Source of the DNA: RUG11551 sp045586185
Lineage (GTDB): Bacteria > Planctomycetota > Planctomycetia > Pirellulales > Thermoguttaceae
Assembly (NCBI GenBank): GCA_045586185.1
Contig: JAZMZV010000274.1
Location: forward strand, 1 to 64,000
Direction of reading: 5' to 3'
DNA: 64,000 bases
A program made the translations under genes and the position numbers. Below are positions 51,090 through 59,445 of this stretch, piece after piece (the stretch's first letter is position 1; each line of letters opens with the position of its first letter). A model generated the notes under the pieces. That model was not told the DNA's origin. It saw only the letters and a list, made by a program, of their open reading frames with translations, and did no database searches.

Positions 51090-52016
51090 ATGTCTCAAGG
51101 TTTTGAACCGCAAGGCGGATTTGAGGATTCGCAGCCTTATCCGAACGTATCGTCCCCGTTGGTTTGGTCGATTTTGTCAACGATTTTTTGTTGTTTGCCG
51201 ACAGGTATTATTTCGATTGTTTACGCGTCGCAAGTTAATTCGCTGCTTTCTGTTGGCTCTTTTCAAAAGGCTCAAAAAGCTGCTGGCGCTGCGAAAATGT
51301 GGGCGTTGATTTCCTGCTTCCTTGGCATTCTCCCGATACTGTTTGTATTGGTTGGATTGCTTTTACCGGCTGTCCAGTCAGCGAACAGCGAGGTTCGCGT
51401 TCTTCAGAACGTCAATCATCTTAGAGAGATAGCGATGGCAATGCAGACTTATTCATTGGCGAATAATAATGCTCTTCCAGCCGCCTATACGGTTGATGAA
51501 GATGGAAAACCTCTTCACAGCTGGCGCGTTGCAATTCTGCCATTTATTGAAGAGGAAGAGCTTTACAAGCAGATTCGTTTGGACGAACCTTGGGACAGTG
51601 AATGGAACAAACAGTTCCATGACAAATGCCCCAAATGTTTCCAAAACCCCAACGCCGAGCTTTCTCCCGGTGAAACAACGTACGCTGTAGTTGTTGGGGA
51701 AAACACCGCGTTTCCGGGTTCAGAAGGAATAAGTTTGGATGGAATGAAAGATGGTTTATCCAATACTGGCTTGCTTACTGAACGCTCGCCGGTTTGCTGG
51801 ATGGATCCGAATTCGGACATTCCGTTTGAAGAAGCGATTAAGGGCGTCAACGTTTCACCTAATGGAATTCGTTCCTATTTTATAGGCAGAGTAATAGTTG
51901 TTACATGCGACGGCGCTGTTTGGAAGCTTAGCGACACTGTTCCCAGCGATTTCCTCAGTGGACTGTTTGACAGACAAGACGGCGACGATATTGACATGGG
52001 CGAATATATGAAATAG
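51090..52016 (+). CDS. CD225-DUF1559 fusion protein
   Basis: A 308-residue protein. Residues 24-100 are a CD225/dispanin-like double-helix membrane domain: SPLVWSILSTIFCCLPTGII with SIVYASQVNSLLSVGSFQKA, then AAGAAKMWALISCFLGILPI. Residues about 90-308 are DUF1559: LLLPAVQSANSEVRVLQNVN, LREIAMAMQTYSLANNNALP, LHSWRVAILPFIEEEELYKQ, and the closing FEEAIKGVNVSPNGIRSYFI. It starts with MSQGFEPQGG, no signal peptide; a GGAGAG precedes the ATG. The DUF1559 part is almost identical to that of the upstream gene, so this is a tandem duplication with domain exchange. The role of the fusion is unknown. Confidence 0.87.
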   Translation: MSQGFEPQGGFEDSQPYPNVSSPLVWSILSTIFCCLPTGIISIVYASQVNSLLSVGSFQKAQKAAGAAKMWALISCFLGILPILFVLVGLLLPAVQSANSEVRVLQNVNHLREIAMAMQTYSLANNNALPAAYTVDEDGKPLHSWRVAILPFIEEEELYKQIRLDEPWDSEWNKQFHDKCPKCFQNPNAELSPGETTYAVVVGENTAFPGSEGISLDGMKDGLSNTGLLTERSPVCWMDPNSDIPFEEAIKGVNVSPNGIRSYFIGRVIVVTCDGAVWKLSDTVPSDFLSGLFDRQDGDDIDMGEYMK

Positions 52017-52034
52017 TTATTGACGCTGCGAATT

Positions 52035-52075
52035 GGTTCATCCGGTAAACGCATTGAGACGTTTTGCCGGATGCT
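52035..52075 (+). terminator. Hairpin after the CD225-DUF1559 gene
   Basis: Imperfect stem CATCCGGTAAACG / CGTTTTGCCGGATG around ATTGAGA. It is a relative of the 51015 hairpin, in the same position after a homologous gene, so it was duplicated with the gene. The rest of 52076-52347 is AT-rich with no gene recognised and should hold the promoter of the RND gene. Confidence 0.6.
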
Positions 52076-52347
52076 CCAATCTTATCTGTTTTATTATCTG
52101 AATTATCCCGCGTCCAAATGCCGTTATTTCCTGCTCTCTCGTCTTTATTAAAAATTGGTAAAAAAACGCTATAGACAAAATAATTAAAAAAGGATATAAT
52201 AAAAAACATATATTTTGGGGAGTGTCCAAAAATACACAAAACTGGCGAAAGATTTATGTGGCAAGCGGAGAGAGTTTAGTGTTATCTCACGCTTCCTGTA
52301 CATTTTTTCGCTTCCCACCTACTATCAACCCAATACATGGAAGTTAA

Positions 52348-55077
52348 ATGCAAAAAACCTTTTTTTCAAAATACAGCCTCCTGATTTTAATTATTACGGT
52401 GTTTACATTTCCGCTGATTTGGGCGGGAACGGTTCGGTCGCTCAGGTCGCCCCGAAACAACATCAAAGAGTGGCTGCCGCAGGAAACGGAAGAACTCCAA
52501 ACCCATCGCTGGTTTCAGAGTAACTTCCCGCTGGAACAGTTTATCGTTTTCAGCTGGGACGGCTGCACGATTGACGATCCCCGCCTTGACAAAGTCGTCA
52601 AGGCAATCGTTCCCCGCCGCGATTCCCAGGGACGAGTCTGTAAAGAAGACTGGAAACTTCGTCATTTTGCCAAGGCGTATTCTGGCAAAGACATGGCTCA
52701 GCTGCTGCTTGACAGCTATCCAGGCTTGACGCCTGAAGATGCGATCGAACGACTGAAGGGAACGCTTATCGGTCAAGACGGGAAAAGTACGTGCATTATG
52801 GTCAACCTTGCGCTGGAGTCGGAAGGTCAGAATATGCGTCCTGTACTCGAAAACGTTTACGACGTCTGCCGAAGCTGCGGCGTTGGGACGGATTTGGATA
52901 ACAATCAAATAACGAAACTCGTCCATCTGGGCGGTCCGCCGGTCGATAACGTTGCGATTGACATTGAAGGAACCAAAACGCTCATCAAGCTGGCGTGGCT
53001 GTGTTTATTGGTTGGCGTTTTAATTGCAACGGCGATTTTCCGTTCGTTCCGTCTGACGACCATCGTTCTGTTCATGTCGCTGGTATGCGCAGGTTTGTGT
53101 TTGGCGGTTGTCTACTTTTCTGGAGACACCTTGGACGCGATTCTGCTTTCCATGCCGCCGCTGTGCTACGTTTTGGGCATGTCCGGCGCGGTGCACATCG
53201 TCAACTATTATCACGACTCCATTCGCGAGCCGGACGGTTTAATTGCGGCTCCGGACAGAGCGCTTAAACACGCTCTCAAACCGTGTTTCTTTGCGGAATT
53301 GACAACCGCTATCGGGTTGCTGTCGCTGTTGACCTCTGGCGTATTGCCGATTCGAAAGTTTGGCTGGTATTCCGCCATTGGCGTCTTGCTGACGCTTTTG
53401 GTTCAGTTTTTCACGCTGCCGGCGCTGTTGTACTATTTCCCTTCAAAACGATTTGCTCAGCTGCATGCAACTCACGGCCATGACGACGATCACGCGTCGC
53501 GTCTGGTTCTGTTCTGGAGCTGGTTTGGAAAGAAGATTGTCTATAATTACAAAGCGACTTTGGTTCTGTGCTTTGGCATAATGTTGGTAACTGGCTGGGG
53601 ATTGAGTCACTTAAAGACGTCCGTCAAACTGATGAAATTCTTTACGCCGGACACAACGATTGTCAAAGACTACTCGTGGCTTGAAAAACAGCTCGGTCCG
53701 TTGGTTCCGATGGAAATTGTCGTTCAGTTTGACAATCAGACGTGTCCGTTGAATACGGTTCAGCGGCTTCGTCTTGTCAAAGAGCTTTCAGACGCGATTT
53801 ACGCAATGGACAACGAAAAAGTCGGCGGGGCGATGTCCGCAGCGACTGTTACGCCGGATCTGGAAGAACGTCGAATTGGAACCTATTCTGCCGATTCGCT
53901 CATTTCGCAAAAGCTCGATGCAAACCGTCCGCAGCTTCGCGATTTTATTACCATCGACATCGGCTCCGCTATTAAACGATATCCTGATACGCCGATTACC
54001 GATTTGGGGTTAAATGAAACTATCGTCAAAAAATTCCATGACAACGGCATGGATAAGGTTTCAGACTTGCTTCCGCACATTTCAGACGCCAAGCGGTTTG
54101 AATTCCTGACAGACGACGAGCAAAACGAATACACTCGTTTGGCAACGGAATGGGCAACTCCGCGAGGGAACGATTTGTGGCGAATTACTGCTCGCGTTTG
54201 GGCTTTGACCGACCTCGACTACGGCGATTTTATCTATGAATTAAAAGAGAATCTTGACCCGATCGTCGAAAACTTTGTCAAAGAAGGTCTGCCGATGGCG
54301 TCGCTGGCGAAGTCAAAGGTCTTCCAGGAAAATGAAGCCAAGACCGTCAAGCCGGACGGAACCAAATACGCTGCTGACGAAAACGTTCCTATCGACGGCG
54401 TTGAGATTATTTATACCGGAACTGTCCCGCTGGTATATAAAACTCAGCATAATTTGCTCACCAGTCTGACGGAAAGCGTTTTGATGTCGTTTGTCATGAT
54501 CGCTCTGTTGATGATGTTCCTTTTCCGTTCCACGGTTGGCGGCTTTATCACCATGCTTCCAAACATTTTCCCGATTATTCTCGTGTTTGGAGTCATGTCC
54601 TGGATTGGAGTTCTTTGCGATGTCGGCACGATGATGACGGCATCCGTCGCTTTGGGTATTGCCGTTGACGACACCGTTCACTTCCTGACGTGGTTCCGTC
54701 ACGGCATGGAGTCCGGCATGACGTATAAGGAGGCGATTATTCAAGCCTACGAACGCTGCGGAAGCGCCATTACTCAAACGACGCTCATTTCCGGTTTGGG
54801 ATTGTCAGTGTTTATGTTCAGCACGTTTACGCCGACGATGCGTTTTGGCATCATGATGCTCACGCTGTTGTTCTCCGCCACTTTCGGCGACCTGATTTTC
54901 CTGCCCGCCTTGCTGGCGTGGTCAAAGGGACGATTTTTCGACAACAAGAGCTTGTTGGACGACTTCCGTCCCAGAAAGAATCGTAACGAGATTAAGGAAG
55001 AAGAACCTGTTACGGACGATCCCATAAAAGATTTGAAACAGATCGTAGAGGATAACGCTTCGCCTTCGGCAGAATAG
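52348..55077 (+). CDS. RND/MMPL-superfamily membrane transporter
   Basis: A 909-residue inner-membrane protein. Topology is the usual two-half RND form: helix 1 (SLLILIITVFTFPLIWAGTV), a large exoplasmic domain, helices 2-6 from about 215 (TLIKLAWLCLLVGVLIATAI; TTIVLFMSLVCAGLCLAVVY; CYVLGMSGAVHIVNYYHDS; FAELTTAIGLLSLLTSGVLP), a second domain (about 420-700), and helices 8-12 (SVLMSFVMIALLMMFLFRST; LGIAVDDTVHFLTWFRHGME; TLISGLGLSVFMFSTFTPT). The DD in ASVALGIAVDDTVHF is the proton-relay site. Homologues export lipids, hopanoids or siderophores; the substrate here is unknown. It has no obvious adaptor partner in the window. The cytoplasmic tail is acidic and Lys-rich. Confidence 0.9.
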   Translation: MQKTFFSKYSLLILIITVFTFPLIWAGTVRSLRSPRNNIKEWLPQETEELQTHRWFQSNFPLEQFIVFSWDGCTIDDPRLDKVVKAIVPRRDSQGRVCKEDWKLRHFAKAYSGKDMAQLLLDSYPGLTPEDAIERLKGTLIGQDGKSTCIMVNLALESEGQNMRPVLENVYDVCRSCGVGTDLDNNQITKLVHLGGPPVDNVAIDIEGTKTLIKLAWLCLLVGVLIATAIFRSFRLTTIVLFMSLVCAGLCLAVVYFSGDTLDAILLSMPPLCYVLGMSGAVHIVNYYHDSIREPDGLIAAPDRALKHALKPCFFAELTTAIGLLSLLTSGVLPIRKFGWYSAIGVLLTLLVQFFTLPALLYYFPSKRFAQLHATHGHDDDHASRLVLFWSWFGKKIVYNYKATLVLCFGIMLVTGWGLSHLKTSVKLMKFFTPDTTIVKDYSWLEKQLGPLVPMEIVVQFDNQTCPLNTVQRLRLVKELSDAIYAMDNEKVGGAMSAATVTPDLEERRIGTYSADSLISQKLDANRPQLRDFITIDIGSAIKRYPDTPITDLGLNETIVKKFHDNGMDKVSDLLPHISDAKRFEFLTDDEQNEYTRLATEWATPRGNDLWRITARVWALTDLDYGDFIYELKENLDPIVENFVKEGLPMASLAKSKVFQENEAKTVKPDGTKYAADENVPIDGVEIIYTGTVPLVYKTQHNLLTSLTESVLMSFVMIALLMMFLFRSTVGGFITMLPNIFPIILVFGVMSWIGVLCDVGTMMTASVALGIAVDDTVHFLTWFRHGMESGMTYKEAIIQAYERCGSAITQTTLISGLGLSVFMFSTFTPTMRFGIMMLTLLFSATFGDLIFLPALLAWSKGRFFDNKSLLDDFRPRKNRNEIKEEEPVTDDPIKDLKQIVEDNASPSAE

Positions 55078-55696
55078 ACAAACGATTTTCCGTGTTTCTG
55101 GGGAGCGGACATTGTCCGCGAAAAATAAAGGTTGATTGTTTTTAGGCGGGTAATACCCGCCCCCCGTAAGCGTCACCTCTTATTTCATGATTTCATGCTC
55201 CCTAAATTTGTGGGCGCCCTTCAAGGCTTACCTAACAGTTCCCTTTTGCAATGCGCTTTTCGTATGCCAAATTTACGTATGTCGAATTAAAAGGGGCCCA
55301 ATTTCCTGTGCCGTTTTTGGGGCGTTCATTGTCTTGGACAAGTCAAATTACAACAGAAAATTTGTTAAAAATTGCTGTAAAAACCGCGTTATCTGTTATA
55401 AATTACCTATTTTACAAAATATTTATAAAATATCTTGTCTGACCTACTTCCCAAAAGTTGGATAATCTAGTAAACTGGATAAATAAGAAAATATAAAGGC
55501 GTCTTGTATAAATATGACGTCTGTGCTTAAATTGATGTTTAGGCAAATGATAATTTCTAAAGTAACTGCTTTGCTATTTTATATTGTTTGACGGCATGTT
55601 TTAAGTTGTAAAAACTCGGAACTCGCCATGAAGCATTTAATATATTAATCGGCAATCGGTTATTGGAAATGACCTAATGAGTTTGTTGTAGTACTC
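55078..55696. other. Intergenic region with REP-like hairpins
   Basis: 619 bases with no convincing gene; a 92-codon frame (55187-55465) has no family resemblance. At 55105-55119 lies GCGGAC-ATT-GTCCGC and at 55145-55161 GGCGGGT-AAT-ACCCGCC, two perfect hairpins with AT-rich spacing, like a REP pair. They may help end the RND transcript. The rest is AT-rich (about 55200-55690) and presumably carries the promoter of the next gene. Confidence 0.6.
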
Positions 55697-58600
55697 GTGT
55701 ATAAAAACGCTGCGCTTTTTTTTCTGACGATAATCCTGTCTTTGTGGACGGTTGAGAATGCGTTTTCTCAAGCAGAGGGAGATTTGCCTTTAACCGCTCC
55801 AGGGGCAGGAGGGACGAAATCGGGAACGTTTGTACCGCCTCCAGACGACAAAGTTGAGCCGTCTCGAGAGCCGGTTCAGCCAACGTATATCCGTAAGTCG
55901 ATCCGGGATTTGGCGCCGCTTTATTTAATGGAAAAAAACGGCGAGCTTATTCCCGCTCTCAACTGGACGCCGGAAGAGCTTGACGCTTTGCTGCAAAGCA
56001 TAAACGACAATCAGCGTCAGGCGGAACTTCCTGACTACATTTGCGAAAGTCTGACGCTGACGGGCGTTCAAAAGGGCGAAGCGGCGGAAATGGAACTCAA
56101 GATGTCGTTTACCGTTCCGCAAAAGCCCCTGGTTCGCATCCCGCTGCAGCTTAACGGCGCCATTTTGCTTGAGGCGCCCAAAAACGTTTCTGGCGAGTAT
56201 CTTGTTCCGCAAAACGGCGGCGGTTATGTTTTAATCATAAAAACTGAAGAAGAAAAACAGAACGAAGAAGAGCAACAACCGGCGGACGCTCAACAGGTAA
56301 CAGAACCGGCTCCGGAAGAGAGTCCAGAACCATCGCCTGAACCGACTCCGGATCAAAATCCTGAACCGTCGCCTGATCCGGCTTCGGAACCGGCGGCAGA
56401 ACAGCCTTCAGAGTCAACGTCAGAAGAAGAGCAGGGTTCAAAGAACGAGAATCCGGAGCCGTCAAATATGACCTCAGAATCGGACTCGTCGTCGGGCGTT
56501 TCGCAAAAGCATGAAATAACGTTAAAGATTCTGGTTCCGTTACAAAAGAATCAGTCGATGTACACGTTAAATATGAAATTGCCCAAGGCTCTGTTCAGTC
56601 AGATTACTCTTGAAACGCCGTTTCCTTCGGTTGAAATGCGCGTGTCGCCGCACGCGAGCGCTCAGCCGACCGAATCGTTGGATGGCGGCAAGAGAACGAA
56701 AATCAGCGCCTATTCTCTCGGGTCTGAATTCCAAATGCAATGGCAGGTCAGCGAGTCGCAGGAATCCAATTCCAGAATTATGGAATCGTTTGCCGATATT
56801 CACGTTGACATTCGCCCTGGGGAGATTTTCTATACCGCGAACATGCGATTGCAGTTTGCCAACCAGTCTCCCACGGAATTCATTTTGAATTTGCCCCAAT
56901 CGGCAGAGATACTTCCCAGCCTCAATAACGAATATACTTTTGAACGTCTTGGGGATTCGGAGAAGTCGTCCAGCGATCTCAACGCGGTAAAAATCCATTT
57001 GAACAACGCATATCAGAATTCCGCCAGGCTGACGTTTCAGTCGCGCGTTCCGATAGATCAAACAACGTCCTTGCGCTGGCTGGACTTGATGGGATTTGGC
57101 ATTCGCGGCTCCGTTCGTCAAAACGGCTGCGTTGGCGTGAACGTTGACAAAAGCTATCAGGTGATTTGGAATCCGGGTCGAAACGTAAGCCGGGTTGACG
57201 AACTCCCGGAATCGTACGAAGGCGAATACCAGTATGCGTTTCTGTTTTCAGAACAGTCTTGTTCATTAATGGCGCGAATCGTCGCCGGTCGAACGCGCAT
57301 TAACGTTCAGCCGCAGTACAAGGTTTTTATCGGCGAGGAAGAAATGCGCCTTGACGTTTCGTGGACGTACAACATCCGGGGCGGTCAGGTGAACTGGCTT
57401 GACGTGGATTTGAACGGCTGGCAGCTGAGATCTGTTAAAGACATCGGACCGGAAAACGCGTTCACGTCCGAATCTCGTGAAGACAACGGCCGCGTGTCAG
57501 CGCGTTTGGCGCAGCCGACAACGGGAACCGTCAATATGACAATGACGCTTTACGCCAGCATTGAACCGGGTTCAAACGAGATCTCGTTCAGCATGCCTCA
57601 GCCTCGCGTCAATTCGCCAGACGAAGAAATTGTCGTTTCTCCGGGAATTCTGTACGTTGTCAGCGCAACAAACGTCGAACTTCATCCGTCGATGGACAAG
57701 ACGGAAAAACTCGTTAAACAGAATTACACGTCCTCCGAGATGCAAAAAGTGGGGTCCGGCGAACTGTTTTGCTATCGAGTCGACGACGCGGAAGCGCAAT
57801 TCAAGTCGAGTTTGACGGTTCTTCCTCAACAGATTGAAGTTCAGAGTAACGCTCACGCCGTTATAAATTCCGATAAATGCACCGTGGAACAGCGCTTTGA
57901 ATTTTCCGTTTTATACAAGCCTGTGTCTCAGGCTCTGTTTACCGGTTCGAGCGCGTTGGCGGAAATGACAGATCTGAAATTTATTCTGGACGGGAAAGAA
58001 TTAAATTATCGTAAAACGGCAGATAACGGCGATACGCGAATTACCGTGATTATCGACGAGCCTATAATTGGAAGCTTTGTTATTGTCGCAACGTATTCCC
58101 TGCCTTTAAGCGAAGAGAATGACGACAACCTGTCAGACGTAACAGCGCCGCTGATTTCGTACGAAAATCCTGACGCGGAAGGCGACGGCAGAATTGTTAC
58201 ATGCAAGTCTTTCCGTCTTGGCGTTGAACGAAACCGCGAACTGATCTCTCTTACCAGCGAAGATCTGGAAACGAAGGAATCCGAAATCAGCAATGAGCAG
58301 TTGGCAATTGAAGATTCTGAAACAAAAGACGAGCGCGAAGACGCGTCTGAGACGTCGGCTTCCGACTCTTCGCCTCTGACGTCCAACTCTCAAATTACGC
58401 CCTATTCATGGAGTTTGACGCCTCGCAGTACGCAGTTCCTTTCTCGAAATTCGTCATTGAATATTACGGTCAAACGCCGAACGGGCATGGTCTGGGATTC
58501 ATTGACGGTAGATCGGGCGTGGGTTCAGACGTGGCTGTCGCCAACGCGCCGACAGGACGCCGCATCGTTCCGGTTTGTTTCGACAAGTTCTTATATTACG

Positions 58601-59368
58601 CTTATTTTGCCGCCAGAAGTGGATATGGGTTCGCTTGAAATTCTTATCGATTCCCATTCGACAGACCAGTTCCGTCCGGAACAGGGTCAGCGGCTTGTTA
58701 TATCCGTTCCCAACGACGGACAGACGCATATTCTCGAAACGAGCTATTATTTTATGCGCCCTTCGCGCGGATTTAAGAAAGAAAAGATACAGCTGCCATA
58801 CATTGAGGAATCCAAATGGACGCGATGGCTTTACTGGAGTCTTTGCGTTCCAAGCAACGTCCATTTGCTGACGCCGCCGGCAACGCTTAATGCAGAGTAT
58901 TCCTGGCAGCGTCAAGGTCCGTTTTTCCGCCGCAATTCCGTTTATGGTTTCGGCGCTTTGGAAGAATGGTCTGGCAGTCGTCATCTTCCGGATCCGCCTC
59001 AGGGGGCGAACATATACCTCTTTAGCGGATTCGGTCAGATTAATCACGTCGAAGTTGTACTTGTGGATCGCTCCACGCTGGCGGCAGTTTCTTCGCTGAT
59101 AGTATTGATTTTTGGGCTGATTATCCTTCACGTTAAGCGTTTGAGACGGATTTGGACGTTGTGCCTGCTGACAACGGCTCTGTTGTTTGTTTCGCTTTGG
59201 GCGCCGGAACTCGCATTGGTCGTTTTGCAGGCGTCTGCGCTGGGATGCGCCTTGCTGGCGCTGTCGTTCATGTTCAGAAAGAAAACTCAAACAACAACCA
59301 TAGATTCCGATTCAACAATCGCTCAAAACGGTTCCACTCGCACTAACCATAGTTCATCCTCGAAATAA
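55697..59368 (+). CDS. Giant secreted membrane-anchored protein A
   Basis: A 1223-residue protein with GTG start (55697) and a signal peptide (ALFFLTIILSLWTVENAFSQ). N-terminal part: TYIRKSIRDLAPLYLMEKNG and PALNWTPEELDALLQSINDN, then an acidic Pro/Glu/Ser-rich segment (about 175-265). The remainder is a series of beta-sandwich-like segments (SMYTLNMKLPKALFSQITLE, IVAGRTRINVQPQYKVFIGE, TYNIRGGQVNWLDVDLNGWQ). Two helices near the C-terminus (STLAAVSSLIVLIFGLIILH; LALVVLQASALGCALLALSF) anchor it with a short basic tail. Residues about 861-901 look like translated repeat. No family I can name; pairs with the next gene in architecture. Confidence 0.77.
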   Translation: MYKNAALFFLTIILSLWTVENAFSQAEGDLPLTAPGAGGTKSGTFVPPPDDKVEPSREPVQPTYIRKSIRDLAPLYLMEKNGELIPALNWTPEELDALLQSINDNQRQAELPDYICESLTLTGVQKGEAAEMELKMSFTVPQKPLVRIPLQLNGAILLEAPKNVSGEYLVPQNGGGYVLIIKTEEEKQNEEEQQPADAQQVTEPAPEESPEPSPEPTPDQNPEPSPDPASEPAAEQPSESTSEEEQGSKNENPEPSNMTSESDSSSGVSQKHEITLKILVPLQKNQSMYTLNMKLPKALFSQITLETPFPSVEMRVSPHASAQPTESLDGGKRTKISAYSLGSEFQMQWQVSESQESNSRIMESFADIHVDIRPGEIFYTANMRLQFANQSPTEFILNLPQSAEILPSLNNEYTFERLGDSEKSSSDLNAVKIHLNNAYQNSARLTFQSRVPIDQTTSLRWLDLMGFGIRGSVRQNGCVGVNVDKSYQVIWNPGRNVSRVDELPESYEGEYQYAFLFSEQSCSLMARIVAGRTRINVQPQYKVFIGEEEMRLDVSWTYNIRGGQVNWLDVDLNGWQLRSVKDIGPENAFTSESREDNGRVSARLAQPTTGTVNMTMTLYASIEPGSNEISFSMPQPRVNSPDEEIVVSPGILYVVSATNVELHPSMDKTEKLVKQNYTSSEMQKVGSGELFCYRVDDAEAQFKSSLTVLPQQIEVQSNAHAVINSDKCTVEQRFEFSVLYKPVSQALFTGSSALAEMTDLKFILDGKELNYRKTADNGDTRITVIIDEPIIGSFVIVATYSLPLSEENDDNLSDVTAPLISYENPDAEGDGRIVTCKSFRLGVERNRELISLTSEDLETKESEISNEQLAIEDSETKDEREDASETSASDSSPLTSNSQITPYSWSLTPRSTQFLSRNSSLNITVKRRTGMVWDSLTVDRAWVQTWLSPTRRQDAASFRFVSTSSYITLILPPEVDMGSLEILIDSHSTDQFRPEQGQRLVISVPNDGQTHILETSYYFMRPSRGFKKEKIQLPYIEESKWTRWLYWSLCVPSNVHLLTPPATLNAEYSWQRQGPFFRRNSVYGFGALEEWSGSRHLPDPPQGANIYLFSGFGQINHVEVVLVDRSTLAAVSSLIVLIFGLIILHVKRLRRIWTLCLLTTALLFVSLWAPELALVVLQASALGCALLALSFMFRKKTQTTTIDSDSTIAQNGSTRTNHSSSSK
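58276..58400. repeat. Probable decayed element translated inside giant protein A
   Basis: AATGAGC/AGTTGGC/AATTGAA units, a GAGCGCGAAGACGCG segment like the GCGCGAAGCG core, and later CTTCGCCTCTGAC and CCAACTCTCAAATT. Protein text SNEQLAIED and SPLTSNSQIT resembles the repeat-derived text in FliP (SSLLTPNSQ). Not certain. Confidence 0.5.
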
Positions 59369-59445
59369 TTCGTCGTTATGAACAACAATTGAGCGTCAAG
59401 TAAAAGGAGAAAAAAGACGCCGTATCGGAAAAACATTTTTATTGA

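Noticed and set aside
55187..55465. A 92-codon frame before giant protein A
   Set aside because: No motif and AT-driven composition; the start lies near REP-like hairpins.
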